DNA of 64,000 nucleotides from Chryseobacterium sp. ON_d1 (GCF_006829085.1 NZ_BJTC01000009.1:186001-250000), one strand, 5' to 3'. Positions 16,049-24,281 are shown, numbered from the stretch's first letter. A program made the numbers and translations. The notes: a model not told the origin generated them from the sequence alone.

Positions 16049-17326
16049 TTAATAGATTATTGCCAATGTACGGTCATCATGATTTCCTCTGCTCCAGAAA
16101 TCGCTCCAGATTAAAAGTTCTTCATCAATTTTTTCATCATTGATAAAGTCTGTTTTTGTACGGTCATCATTATTTCCGGCCAGGTCTTCAAAAAACGTTT
16201 TCCAGCTATCGGTATCTTCCAGTTTATTTTCTGTTGCAAACTTAGCATCATAAATACCATCGGTCATCAATACAAGATAGGCAAAATCTTCTATACAGGT
16301 AATTCTGAAGCGGGAAGCTATTTGATCATTGAAAATTTCTTTCATCGTAATAAAGCGGGTACCACCGCCAAATTCACCTACATCCATCAGATTCAAAAGT
16401 TTCACTTCAGAAAAATCAGGATTGATAAGATTAATCGGGCAATCTCCTACTCCAAAACTAAGGATTACATACCCGAAACTAAACTTTTTAAGTAAAGTAA
16501 AAATCAGCGTGGCATGCAGATCACTTACAGAGAGAGCATTTTCTGATGCCGTTTTTTCCAACCTTTGATAAACATGTAAAACACTTTCTGATAAAATATT
16601 TTTGATATTCTGCTCAGCTTCCGATTGATTTTCATCAGAAGCCTGAACTGCATACAAATGGTTGATATACTCTTCAATCTTGTTGACAGTCTCCTGTGAG
16701 CTGAAAAATTCATTGATCGTTACCGTTGCCAGTCTTGAACCTTCCCTTGCCATTGCAGCCGAGCCCGCTCCATCTGAAACAGAAACAATATTCCAATCTG
16801 AAGGAAGTGTATGCACGGCAAAATCATCTTCCCGAAATTTCCCTTCATGGGCATGAGATCGCCCTCTTTTGGAAGCTACCACAATTTTTCTGTCTGAAAA
16901 TGAGCCTTTGAATGCATCTTCTTCAGATTTATAAAAAGCAGCATTTTTATCGCTTGGAATATTTTTCCACAGGTCTTTCGGGTCCGCGTTTACAAACAGC
17001 TGTATTTTCTTTGTTTCAGCCTGCTTCTGATCATGAGTATGATAAAACTGAACTTCCAGATGATACATATTATTGATTACCGGAATTCCCGAAATTATAT
17101 TATTTTCAAAACGAAGTCCTGTTTCTTCAAGACCATTGATATTCTGAATTTTTATGTTCGGAAAATCTTCCATGTCAAGATGAAATTCATAGAACTGCTT
17201 TGCACTGGCATTCTTTAATACCCAATGAGCATCTTTGAATTCCTCCTTTTCTTTATGGATAAGAGCTTGTTCCATCGTCTTTGGTTTAGATTCAGCATCT
17301 GATTTCCGAAAAAATTTACCCATCAT
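16049..17326 (-). CDS. PP2C-type protein phosphatase of the TerY-P triad
   Basis: 425 residues. An N-terminal beta-rich, Ig-like region (about 30-125) precedes a PP2C domain with RGRSHAHEGKFREDDF (about 152-167, metal and phosphate ligands), SVSDGAGSA (about 180-188, metal Asp), LMTDGIYDA (about 358) and a terminal DDRT. It would dephosphorylate Ser/Thr on targets of the neighbouring kinase. Its ATG overlaps the TerY stop as TGATG, indicating translational coupling. An extra Met follows the first (MMGKFF); either may be used. Confidence 0.88.
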   Translation of the reverse strand: MMGKFFRKSDAESKPKTMEQALIHKEKEEFKDAHWVLKNASAKQFYEFHLDMEDFPNIKIQNINGLEETGLRFENNIISGIPVINNMYHLEVQFYHTHDQKQAETKKIQLFVNADPKDLWKNIPSDKNAAFYKSEEDAFKGSFSDRKIVVASKRGRSHAHEGKFREDDFAVHTLPSDWNIVSVSDGAGSAAMAREGSRLATVTINEFFSSQETVNKIEEYINHLYAVQASDENQSEAEQNIKNILSESVLHVYQRLEKTASENALSVSDLHATLIFTLLKKFSFGYVILSFGVGDCPINLINPDFSEVKLLNLMDVGEFGGGTRFITMKEIFNDQIASRFRITCIEDFAYLVLMTDGIYDAKFATENKLEDTDSWKTFFEDLAGNNDDRTKTDFINDEKIDEELLIWSDFWSRGNHDDRTLAIIY

Positions 17327-18369
17327 CAGCCCAGAGTTCTGTTAATATCAAATCCTCCTCCGGAATATCCGTAGTAATCCGAAGTTCCACACCATGGGCA
17401 TTTACTGTATCCTTCTCCTCTTAAACAGTGAATTCCTCCGCAGGAGCAGGTAGCCAATGCAATAGGATTGGCACAGTGAGGACATGAAGTGCCTCCATCC
17501 AGCTCTTCTATATTAATTTTAAGTTGGGTTTTCTGATTTGAAGAAAGCCTGTAATACGCTTTTTCGTCAATTTTATAGGCACCATCCAATCTGTAATATC
17601 TTGTAGCCATTCCCGGAATGCTGGATTCTGCAAATGTCTTTTTAAACTTCATCAGGTAAAGTTTTTCCGTTTCCTGACATTTCCCGTTCAGGACAACAAA
17701 ATTATTATCCGGAAATCTCTGCTGCATTTCAGGATCTACTTTCTCCAGAATCTGAGCATCAATTTTAGACAGATTGATTCCTTCTTTTTTTGCTTCTGTT
17801 ACACTCTGGCTGGTAGTTTTAATAGAATCTGTAACCCATTTGAAAAATTCTTTATAAGAATTCTCATCGGAATTATTGAACAGTAAAACATTCTCTGCCA
17901 GAGAACCGAGAAGTTTATAATTGGTATTTTCTCCTATAGATACAGCGATCGTATTGGATTTGCCATTGTATTTGGTATTCCATCTTTCAATGGCTTTGGT
18001 GGCATCATCAGTGGGCACTCCATCTGTAAAAAGGAAAACAATAGGTTTCCAATCACCTTTTCTTTCATAAGTGGTTTTGATAATATCCCTGTCTATACAA
18101 TCCATTACCTTAATTAAGCCCTGTGAAAGTGATGTACCGCTCCCTATCGGAATTTTAGGCGGATAAAAGCTGATAATGTCCTGAAGCGGAGTAATTACTT
18201 CTGCTTCTCCCGCAAAACCTATCACCGAAATATAAACGGTTTCCAGTGAATACGGATCTTTTTTTAATTCTCTGATGATATTGGCGATACCTTCCTGTAC
18301 CTGCTCAATAGGTTCTCCTACCATAGATTCGGAGATGTCCACTAAAAAATAAATAGGCAGTCTTCTCAT
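17326..18369 (-). CDS. TerY-like von Willebrand A protein with C-terminal TerY-C zinc module
   Basis: 347 residues. The vWA domain (about 1-200) opens with the MIDAS motif DISESM (residues 10-15, DxSxS) and has a second metal-site segment FTDGVPTD. The C-terminal module from about 290 contains CPHC, a CSCGG/HC cluster and CPWC, the TerY-C zinc-binding pattern. TerY-type proteins are thought to act as metal-dependent scaffolds in the Ter stress system. It overlaps the PP2C gene by 1 bp (TGATG) and follows the other vWA gene by 17 bp. Confidence 0.88.
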   Translation of the reverse strand: MRRLPIYFLVDISESMVGEPIEQVQEGIANIIRELKKDPYSLETVYISVIGFAGEAEVITPLQDIISFYPPKIPIGSGTSLSQGLIKVMDCIDRDIIKTTYERKGDWKPIVFLFTDGVPTDDATKAIERWNTKYNGKSNTIAVSIGENTNYKLLGSLAENVLLFNNSDENSYKEFFKWVTDSIKTTSQSVTEAKKEGINLSKIDAQILEKVDPEMQQRFPDNNFVVLNGKCQETEKLYLMKFKKTFAESSIPGMATRYYRLDGAYKIDEKAYYRLSSNQKTQLKINIEELDGGTSCPHCANPIALATCSCGGIHCLRGEGYSKCPWCGTSDYYGYSGGGFDINRTLG

Positions 18370-18386
18370 GCTGTAAAGACAATTTT

Positions 18387-19025
18387 TTAAATAATAATAT
18401 TAAGTTCCGATGGCGGCGGAGGTAATGTGATGTTTTCTCCTGTATTATGAGACTGCCCCCCTTGTGTAATGGAAGAACTCACCCATCTGAAAAAGGAAGA
18501 AAGGGTAATAGCATCGGTAGTATCAAGCTTTACCACATGATCCGTCAGTTCCTTCAAAAACTGTTCGTCTGCTTTCGGACCTGCTGCACATCCTACGATA
18601 GCCCCAAATTCCAGTCCTCTGATCACCGGGATCATCTGTCTGTATTTCTGAATATCCGACGGTTTACCATCTGTAAATATAAAAAGCAGAGGCTGCCAGT
18701 CTCCTTTTGTATCAGCAGATTCTTTTACAAGGTCTTTCTGCACCAATTCAGCAACCATTTCCAAAGCTGCTCCTGTGTGGGTAGGCCCACTATCCGGGCA
18801 GGTAATTTCCATTGGATAAAAACTTGCCAGATCTGTTAAGGGTATAATATTCTTAACCTCTCTATCAAAGGTAATGACACTTAAATGTAAGCTGTCCATC
18901 GCCTGCGGGTCTGCGCGAAGCATACTGATAAGGCCATTGAAACCATTGTTCAGTGCCTGAATAGGCTCTCCGTTCATAGACCCCGAAGTATCTAATAAAA
19001 AATAAGCTAATAATCTCCTGCTCAT
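18387..19025 (-). CDS. von Willebrand A protein, TerY-like, without zinc tail
   Basis: 212 residues with a complete MIDAS (DTSGSM, about 12-17), a conserved Thr (SGPTHTGAAL) and FTDGKPSD. It lacks the cysteine-rich TerY-C module of its neighbour and ends in a short Pro-rich tail. ATG at 19025 is preferred; the frame extends 9 nt further to a TTG at 19034 but without better support. An unusual hairpin (19047-19084) separates it from terD, which may reduce its expression relative to TerD. Together with the next gene it gives two TerY-type paralogues in one operon. Confidence 0.87.
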   Translation of the reverse strand: MSRRLLAYFLLDTSGSMNGEPIQALNNGFNGLISMLRADPQAMDSLHLSVITFDREVKNIIPLTDLASFYPMEITCPDSGPTHTGAALEMVAELVQKDLVKESADTKGDWQPLLFIFTDGKPSDIQKYRQMIPVIRGLEFGAIVGCAAGPKADEQFLKELTDHVVKLDTTDAITLSSFFRWVSSSITQGGQSHNTGENITLPPPPSELNIII

Positions 19026-19046
19026 TATAGACAAGTATTAATTCTG

Positions 19047-19084
19047 AAGCCGGCGGAGGGAGTCGGAGACTTCCTAGCCGGCTT
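19047..19084 (-). other. Intercistronic hairpin between terD and TerY-like gene
   Basis: AAGCCGGC (19047-19054) pairs with GCCGGCTT (19077-19084), and the interior continues pairing (AGTC/GACT, GG/CC around a 3-nt loop). On the mRNA strand no T tract follows, so it is more likely a processing or stability element or a leaky terminator than a clean stop. Confidence 0.55.
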
Positions 19085-19107
19085 TTATGTAAGTTGAAAA
19101 ATTGAAT

Positions 19108-19785
19108 CTAGTTAGAATAAGCGTACTGCTGTCTCAGAATATCTATAAAATTATCTGTATGATGCGGCTCTCCTACTGCGCGGAATTTCCAGTCTCCGTT
19201 GTGACGGTATGCTTCTGCAAAAACCATTGCACACATTCCATTCATGCTTGAATCACCGGAGAGACTGTATTTGGTAATTTCCTTTCCTGTAGCATCTACC
19301 GCCCGGATAAATGCATTTTCTATCATTCCGAAATGCTGGTTATTGGTTCTTCCCTGATAAATAGTAACAAGAAATACAATTTTCTGATAACTCTGATCCA
19401 ATTGATCCAGTCTTACAATGATCTGCTCATCATCCCCATCACCTGCTCCGGTTCTGTTGTCTCCTGTAAGCCATACATTCCCGCTGGGATGCTGCATAGA
19501 ATTAAAAAAAACCACATCTCCCTGGTAAAGCCCCATTTGTCTTCCATCGTTGGTCTGTACTGTTCTTCCCAGATTAGCCACTTTACCATTTCCATCTAAA
19601 AGAAAAGCTACTGCATCAAGATCGTATTCAGCTTCTTTACTGAACAGTTTACCGAAGAATCCTCCCCCTTGCTTTCTTACATCCCATCCTAAACCGATGG
19701 TCACTTTTGAAAGATCATAAACGCTTTCACCGCGGTCATTCTTTCTTAAATCTATCGTTTGTCCTTTCTGTAAATTAATTGCCAT
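19108..19785 (-). CDS. terD: TerD family protein
   Basis: 225 residues of the TerD fold: VTIGLGWDVRKQ near the N-terminus, YDLDAVAFLLD, and the calcium-binding-type segment TGDNRTGAGDGDDEQIIV (about 108-125). C-terminal motifs AEAYRHNGDWKFRAVG match the family. TerD proteins bind Ca2+ and are linked to tellurite, phage and membrane-stress tolerance; the exact activity is unsettled. It is longer than its neighbour by an insert after GGGFFGKLFSKEAE. It follows the second terD by 27 bp. Confidence 0.92.
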   Translation of the reverse strand: MAINLQKGQTIDLRKNDRGESVYDLSKVTIGLGWDVRKQGGGFFGKLFSKEAEYDLDAVAFLLDGNGKVANLGRTVQTNDGRQMGLYQGDVVFFNSMQHPSGNVWLTGDNRTGAGDGDDEQIIVRLDQLDQSYQKIVFLVTIYQGRTNNQHFGMIENAFIRAVDATGKEITKYSLSGDSSMNGMCAMVFAEAYRHNGDWKFRAVGEPHHTDNFIDILRQQYAYSN

Positions 19786-19812
19786 AGTTATCGTTTTGTG
19801 TATTTGATGATG

Positions 19813-20388
19813 TTATTTGATAATCTGTCCCTTATAGTACTTTTCAAGGAAGAAGCCAAGGTCTGCTCTGTATCCTATTCCTGAGGCTTCAAACTTCCAG
19901 CTTCCGTTTCTTTTGTAAAGTCTTCCGAATTCCACTCCCGTTTCGATAGAAAAATCTTCATCCAGTTCATATTTTGCTATTTCCTGGTTTGAATGGTTAT
20001 CCACAACTCTGATGTAAGAGTTTCTTACCTGCCCGAAATTCTGTCTTCTTCTTTCAAAGTCTTCTATGGTTACCACGAAAAGAATCTCTTCCACTCTTGA
20101 ATCTACTTTATCAAGATCTATAACGATTGCTTCGTCATCATCACCATCACTGTTTTTACCATTGGGATCGTCACCTGTATGAGTAAGGGCACCATCCGGA
20201 GATTTCAGATTATTGTAAAAAACAAAATATTCTTCGCTTACTAATTTTCTGTCAGAATCAATCATGATTGCAGAAGCATCCAGGTCAAAATCATAGCCGG
20301 TTCCTTCATTGGGATCCCAGCCTAGTCCAATAGTCATTTTCGTCAATCCTATTTCAATCTTTTGCCCTTTCTGTAGATTAATTGCCAT
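19813..20388 (-). CDS. terD: TerD family protein, first gene of the Ter operon
   Basis: 191 residues. TerD hallmarks: MTIGLGWDPNEGTGYDFDLD (about 18-37) and the Asp-rich metal segment HTGDDPNGKNSDGDDDEAIV (about 73-92), then GRLYKRNGSWKFEASGIG near the C-terminus. The N-terminus MAINLQKGQKIEI nearly repeats that of the next gene (MAINLQKGQTIDL), so the pair is a tandem duplication. No upstream gene is close, so the operon promoter lies in the 20389-20500 gap. Confidence 0.92.
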   Translation of the reverse strand: MAINLQKGQKIEIGLTKMTIGLGWDPNEGTGYDFDLDASAIMIDSDRKLVSEEYFVFYNNLKSPDGALTHTGDDPNGKNSDGDDDEAIVIDLDKVDSRVEEILFVVTIEDFERRRQNFGQVRNSYIRVVDNHSNQEIAKYELDEDFSIETGVEFGRLYKRNGSWKFEASGIGYRADLGFFLEKYYKGQIIK

Positions 20389-20503
20389 AGTGTCTTATAT
20401 TATGAATTATTTTTTGCATTAAGATAGATTTGATTTACGAATTAACCAAATTTATTTATTAAAAAATATTCCATACAGCCCATTTAAGCCACATTATATA
20501 AAA

Positions 20504-20532
20504 AAGGTCCAATTAAAAATTGAACCTTGTAT
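20504..20532 (-). terminator. Terminator of the panD-flippase unit
   Basis: Reverse-strand stem AAGGTTCAATT/AATTGGACCTT (20504-20514 with 20518-20528; one G-U pair) with a 3-nt loop, followed on that strand by TTTTTT. It lies 28 bp past the flippase-like stop codon. Confidence 0.8.
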
Positions 20533-20555
20533 AGTATAAAAAAGTGTGTTGAGCC

Positions 20556-21584
20556 TTAATTTTCAAAGTTTTTATCTGCAACAGCCACATTTCTTGCTTT
20601 TGCCAGCATAGGAATAGAAATCAAGCCCATGACCAACATAATTACAATTTGCAGCGGTAAAGAAATAAAGGAATAGGTAAGTCCCATTTCACCTCCGAAA
20701 TCAGCACTTTTCCCTACAGAGATAAAGAGTGCCATAAAACCGTATTTCATAGCAAGATTATAGGCTCCGATCCCCCCACTGGCAGGAATAATCATTCCCA
20801 ATGTTCCTACTACGATAATAAAAAAACCGTCTGCGAAGGTAAATGCAGATGTTTCAGGAAGAGCAAAACATACAAGATAAGCAGCCAGATAATAGCAAAT
20901 CCAGATTCCTAATGTATAAAGGATGAACTTTCCTTTTTCTTTTAATTTAAATATTGATGTGAGTCCCTGAAAAATGCCATCGATAAAACCGACCACTTTT
21001 CCTAAAAACGGAATTCCTGAAAGCTTCTTTTTAAATACAAAAAACAGAACTGTCCCTACAATCAGAATTGACAGAGCCAGCATGATCTTGTTGGGGTTCA
21101 TATTGATTCCTGAATTTTTATAGAATGACAGAATAGCCTCATATTTAAACAGTAAAGTCAGTCCTAAGAAACCAAGCATACAGATAAGATCTACTACCCT
21201 TTCCAGAATAATAGTTCCAAAAGATTTGTCTACAGGCACCTTCTCTACTCCATACAAAGCAGTAGCTCTTGCCACTTCACCGCTTCTAGGGATCGTAAGA
21301 TTCATCAGATAACCGAAAGATATTGACCACAACGCATTGTAATTTGAAATCCTGTACCCCAAAGGTTCCAGCATCAGATTCCAGCGGATCGCTCTGAACC
21401 CATAGGCAAGAAGCCCAAATACGGAAGCCAACAGCACCCAAAGATAATTGGCTTTTGCCAGAGATTTCTGAATAGTTTTAAAATCAAGCCCTCTTAAAGC
21501 AAGCCATAAAAAAAAGCCTGCAAAAGCAAGCGATATTACTATTGTAATTATTGTTTTTACTGGACTTTTTGATATTTTCTCCAT
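20556..21584 (-). CDS. Lysylphosphatidylglycerol synthase TM-region/flippase-like membrane protein
   Basis: 342 residues with about eight membrane segments. The family signature region includes NYLWVLLASVFGLLAYGFRA, TIPRSGEVARATALYG and MIIPASGGIGAYNLAM, as in the UPF0104/LPG_synthase_TM family of MprF membrane domains and glycolipid flippases. The synthetase domain of MprF is absent, so only a transport or flippase-like role is likely; the substrate is unknown. It starts 3 bp after panD and is cotranscribed with it. Confidence 0.87.
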   Translation of the reverse strand: MEKISKSPVKTIITIVISLAFAGFFLWLALRGLDFKTIQKSLAKANYLWVLLASVFGLLAYGFRAIRWNLMLEPLGYRISNYNALWSISFGYLMNLTIPRSGEVARATALYGVEKVPVDKSFGTIILERVVDLICMLGFLGLTLLFKYEAILSFYKNSGINMNPNKIMLALSILIVGTVLFFVFKKKLSGIPFLGKVVGFIDGIFQGLTSIFKLKEKGKFILYTLGIWICYYLAAYLVCFALPETSAFTFADGFFIIVVGTLGMIIPASGGIGAYNLAMKYGFMALFISVGKSADFGGEMGLTYSFISLPLQIVIMLVMGLISIPMLAKARNVAVADKNFEN

Positions 21585-21587
21585 GTA

Positions 21588-21938
21588 CTACGTAAGAAGG
21601 TTTGTTTTTTCGTCCGGGAAAACAATTTTTGGCTGGAAATCTTTTGCTTCCTCAGGTGTCATCTGTGCATAAGCAATAATGATAATGATATCATCTTTCT
21701 GTACTTTTCTCGCAGCAGGCCCGTTCAGACATACTTCTCCAGATTTTCTTTTCCCTTTGATCACATACGTATCAAAACGTTCTCCATTATTCACATTGAC
21801 GATATAGACCCTCTCTCCTACTACCAGGCCGGCAGCTTCTATAAGATCTTCATCTATCGTTATACTCCCTATATAATTAAGGTCAGAGGCAGTTACTCTC
21901 ACCCTATGGATTTTGGACTTGAAAACTTCTATTAACAT
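21588..21938 (-). CDS. panD: Aspartate 1-decarboxylase
   Basis: 116 residues. The self-cleavage site Gly24-Ser25 (YIGSITIDEDL) yields the pyruvoyl cofactor; the lysine, His11 and Arg residues near the N-terminus and the ILNGPAARK-like NGPAARK segment are conserved. It converts L-aspartate to beta-alanine for pantothenate and CoA synthesis in the cytosol. Length is normal for the family. A TAAATTTG -7 box 4 nt before the ATG predicts a leaderless mRNA. It is first gene of a two-gene unit with the flippase-like protein. Confidence 0.95.
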   Translation of the reverse strand: MLIEVFKSKIHRVRVTASDLNYIGSITIDEDLIEAAGLVVGERVYIVNVNNGERFDTYVIKGKRKSGEVCLNGPAARKVQKDDIIIIIAYAQMTPEEAKDFQPKIVFPDEKTNLLT

Positions 21939-22295
21939 GTTGCAAATTTATTAATAAAAATTAATAAATCGGGTCTTTACTCTCATTAAAAAACTCCCAC
22001 AAACACAGGGGTTTAATTTTACAAAACACAAGGATTACAATAATTACTTATAGATTTAATAATCATATGGTTAAAAATATTAATTGTTTATACAAAATTT
22101 AGGATTTAATAAATAGAGGAAATAATATCTACTTTTTGCTAAAGTCAATAAACATAAGCATTTGGCATGATTTTAGTAACCCGTAACGTAGATTTTCTGT
22201 GAAAATTAGAATTATCATATTTTAACTGATTTCACTGAAAAGCAAAAAAATTGTACAAGTTTTAATAAAAAAATTGCACAATTAGAAAATAGTAC
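21939..22295. other. AT-rich intergenic region between divergent panD and HU genes
   Basis: About 400 bp in total with no coding frame of note and no tRNA-like or riboswitch-like fold seen. It holds the panD -7 box at its left edge (21943-21950) and the HU promoter at its right edge. The length upstream of HU suggests room for further regulatory sites. Confidence 0.5.
21943..21950 (-). promoter_or_regulatory. -7 box TAAATTTG, leaderless panD promoter
   Basis: Exact TAnnTTTG on the reverse strand, 4 nt from the panD ATG; predicted transcription start 1 nt before the start codon. Confidence 0.6.
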
Positions 22296-22303
22296 TATAT
22301 TTG
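22274..22303 (+). promoter_or_regulatory. Promoter of the HU gene (TTG / TATATTTG)
   Basis: TTG at 22274-22276 and TATATTTG at 22296-22303, separated by 19 bp: a full Bacteroidota -33/-7 pair. The predicted start near 22307 gives a 31-nt 5' leader ahead of the ATG at 22338. Confidence 0.7.
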
Positions 22304-22337
22304 CTATAATTACGAACTAACTTTAATATTAAAAATT

Positions 22338-22628
22338 ATGAACAAGTCTGAATTAATCGACGCAATCGCAAAAGATGCAGGTATCACTAAAGTTGCAGCT
22401 AAAGCTGCTCTAGAATCTTTCATTGGTAACGTAACTACTACTTTAAAGAAAAAAGACGGAAAAGTTTCTCTAGTAGGTTTCGGTACTTTCTCAGTAGCTG
22501 AGAGAGCAGCTAGACAAGGTATTAACCCTGCAACTAAAAAACCGATCAAGATCGCTGCTAAAAAAGTTGCTAAATTCAAAGCTGGAGCTGATTTATCAAA
22601 CGCAGTTTCAGGTGCTAAGAAAAAATAA
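22338..22628 (+). CDS. HU family histone-like DNA-binding protein
   Basis: 96 residues. MNKSELIDAIAKDAGITK opens the helical dimer part; the beta-arm with the DNA-intercalating proline region reads ARQGINPATKKPIKI (about 60-74), and GFGTFSV is the signature strand. The C-terminus is Lys/Ala-rich. It dimerises and bends DNA non-specifically, organising the nucleoid. Codon use is strongly biased toward preferred codons (many GCT, AAA, GTT), as expected for a highly expressed gene. It has its own promoter and terminator. Confidence 0.95.
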   Translation: MNKSELIDAIAKDAGITKVAAKAALESFIGNVTTTLKKKDGKVSLVGFGTFSVAERAARQGINPATKKPIKIAAKKVAKFKAGADLSNAVSGAKKK

Positions 22629-22651
22629 TCATTCAGATTACAAAAATTCAA

Positions 22652-22679
22652 GGGCTGTTTCTAGAAACAGCCTTTTTTT
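22652..22679 (+). terminator. Terminator of the HU gene
   Basis: GGCTGTTTC/GAAACAGCC perfect stem (20-bp palindrome at 22653-22672) followed by seven T, 24 bp after the stop codon. Confidence 0.9.
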
Positions 22680-22736
22680 ATTTTAAATGATGATAGAGAA
22701 TTAAACCATTAAGAAGTTTTAAGGGGTTTAGAAGTA

Positions 22737-22807
22737 TTAAGTTTTGGCTGAAGCCTTTAGATCATGCATCATAAAAATAAGCGGGTTAAAACCCGCCTCT
22801 ATTAATA
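22737..22807 (+). repeat. Intergenic palindromic element, copy 2
   Basis: TTAAGTTTTGGCTGAAGCC, about 25 nt of variable sequence, then GCGGGTTAAAACCCGC and CTCTATTAATA. The GCGGGT/ACCCGC hairpin is intact with compensatory differences from copy 1, so the fold rather than the sequence looks conserved. Confidence 0.75.
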
Positions 22808-22852
22808 AATTTAGCCATAAAAAGAATCTATTACATTTGAAAAAGACATTAT

Positions 22853-22921
22853 TCAATAGGAACGGGCTTTAGCCCGTTTAAAAATAAATATCAATTCCCA
22901 CGGCTTTAGCCAAAACTTAAA
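22853..22921 (-). repeat. Intergenic palindromic element, copy 3 (inverted)
   Basis: Reverse complement of the element: AACGGGCTTTAGCCCGTT hairpin at the left, and GGCTTTAGCCAAAACTTAA at the right end. It lies between copies 2 and 4. Confidence 0.75.
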
Positions 22922-22967
22922 AGGTAATCTAATATGACAAATGTTGTCATTATTCTGTTCAAACTGA

Positions 22968-23037
22968 ATAAGTTTTGACTGAAGCCTCTATCATTATGCA
23001 CCATAAAAATAAGCGGATTAAAACCCGCTTCTATTGA
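22968..23037 (+). repeat. Intergenic palindromic element, copy 4
   Basis: ATAAGTTTTGACTGAAGCC, variable middle, then CCATAAAAATAAGCGGATTA + AAACCCGCTTCTATTGA. The middle is nearly identical to copy 2 (ATAAAAATAAGCGG), so these two are the closest pair. Confidence 0.75.
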
Positions 23038-23066
23038 GATATTATTGGCAATTCGTAATTTTTCCG

Positions 23067-23708
23067 TTACGGCGCCAATCTTGAAATTTTCCAGTCAAGA
23101 TCTTCAAGCTGATAAATAATCCTGTCATGAAGACGATTTGGTCTTCCCTGCCAGAATTCTATTTCATAAGGTCTTGCAAGATACCCTCCCCAATGGGCAG
23201 GTCTTGGAACTTCCGTATTTTCATATTCTTTTTCAAGCTCTCTTAACTTATCTTCCAGAAATTCCCTGTTGGGAATCACCTGGCTCTGCGGAGATACAAC
23301 AGCTCCCAGCTGACTTCCTTTCGGTCTCGAATGAAAATACCCGTCACTCAGATTTTCAGCCACTTTCTCAAGATCCGCTTTAATGATAATCTGGCGTTCC
23401 AGATTAGGCCAGAAAAAATGCAGGCAGGCCTTATGGTTGTTTTCTATTGCTTTTCCTTTTCTGCTGCTGTAATTGGTATAAAAAATAAATCCTTCATGAG
23501 TATAGGCTTTAAGAAGGACCATTCTTGTTCTCGGACATCCATCTTCTTCCACTGTAGAAACCGCCATAGCATTAGCTTCTGAGATCATCGGATTCTCATT
23601 TGCGTCCAAAAACCAGTCTCTGAACTGCTCTATTGGATTTTGTTTGATCTCACTTTCAATAAGTTGGGATTTCTCATACACTTTTCTTTTGTCGTGCAGG
23701 TTTTCCAT
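23067..23708 (-). CDS. pdxH: Pyridoxamine 5'-phosphate oxidase
   Basis: 213 residues. FMN-binding segments TRMVLLKAYTHEGFIFYTNY (about 62-81) and SRKGKAIENN are conserved, as is the C-terminal signature VEFWQGRPNRLHDR-type EFWQGRPNRLHDRIIYQ (about 182-199). It oxidises pyridoxine or pyridoxamine 5'-phosphate to pyridoxal 5'-phosphate with O2, as the FMN homodimer. Full length. It is divergent from yqgE, with only 24 bp between start codons, so their promoters must overlap. Confidence 0.95.
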   Translation of the reverse strand: MENLHDKRKVYEKSQLIESEIKQNPIEQFRDWFLDANENPMISEANAMAVSTVEEDGCPRTRMVLLKAYTHEGFIFYTNYSSRKGKAIENNHKACLHFFWPNLERQIIIKADLEKVAENLSDGYFHSRPKGSQLGAVVSPQSQVIPNREFLEDKLRELEKEYENTEVPRPAHWGGYLARPYEIEFWQGRPNRLHDRIIYQLEDLDWKISRLAP

Positions 23709-23721
23709 AATTTTTTTTTAT

Positions 23722-23729
23722 TAAATTTG
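23722..23729 (+). promoter_or_regulatory. -7 box TAAATTTG, leaderless yqgE promoter
   Basis: Exact TAnnTTTG with 3 nt to the ATG at 23733, so the predicted start of transcription coincides with the A of ATG. It excludes the longer frame starting at 23640, which would lie upstream of the transcript. Confidence 0.6.
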
Positions 23730-23732
23730 AGT

Positions 23733-24281
23733 ATGAATCACTCATACAAAGGTAAAATATTAATCTCGACACCTGACATTTCCGGCGATATTTTTTCAAG
23801 ATCGGTAGTATTGGTTATTGAACACAATGAAAGTGGTGCATTTGGTTTGATATTGAATAAAAAGAACAGCCAGATGAGTAGCAAATTCAAAGATTTCTTT
23901 GACTTTAAAATTGAAGTATATGATGGAGGTCCTGTAGAAAATGATAAAGTTTTTTTCATTGTAAAAGGCAAAAGAGTCACGGAAATCTATACAGATATTA
24001 CTGATGAATACTATCTTACAGAAGATATAGAGCGTATCATTAATGCTGTGCTGAGTGGTGAACTCAATATTGAACATATTAAAATATTTTCAGGATATTC
24101 CGGATGGTCTCCTAACCAGCTGGATACTGAAGTGCAGAGAAAAATGTGGACGGTAGTGGATGTTTACAATCTGGATTATACGCTTCCCAACGATCAGACA
24201 CTCTGGAAATCTATTATGCAGAATCTTGGAGGAGAATTTCTCCTTTGGGCCAATTCACCTGAAGACATTTCACTCAATTAA
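23733..24281 (+). CDS. YqgE/AlgH family protein
   Basis: 182 residues from the ATG at 23733 (MNHSYKGKILISTPDI), which matches the usual family N-terminus. The frame is open further upstream, but that part overlaps pdxH and the -7 box. Family motifs: RSVVLVIEHNESGAFGLILN (about 22-41), GGPVE, and FSGYSGWSPNQLDTE (about 118-132). The function is unknown in general; the family is widely conserved in bacteria. It appears to be a single-gene unit. Confidence 0.9.
   Translation: MNHSYKGKILISTPDISGDIFSRSVVLVIEHNESGAFGLILNKKNSQMSSKFKDFFDFKIEVYDGGPVENDKVFFIVKGKRVTEIYTDITDEYYLTEDIERIINAVLSGELNIEHIKIFSGYSGWSPNQLDTEVQRKMWTVVDVYNLDYTLPNDQTLWKSIMQNLGGEFLLWANSPEDISLN

Larger units (their letters stand above)
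22680..23066. other. Intergenic region carrying three palindromic elements
   Basis: No gene seen. It contains element copies at 22737-22807 and 22968-23037 (same orientation) and 22853-22921 (inverted), plus an AAACCATTAAGA motif at 22703-22714 that matches the arms of the inverted repeat at 11767-11845. Confidence 0.6.

Noticed and set aside
22629..23066. CRISPR array
   Set aside because: The repeats in this gap are few, unequal in spacing and in both orientations, and no cas gene is present; they are palindromic elements.
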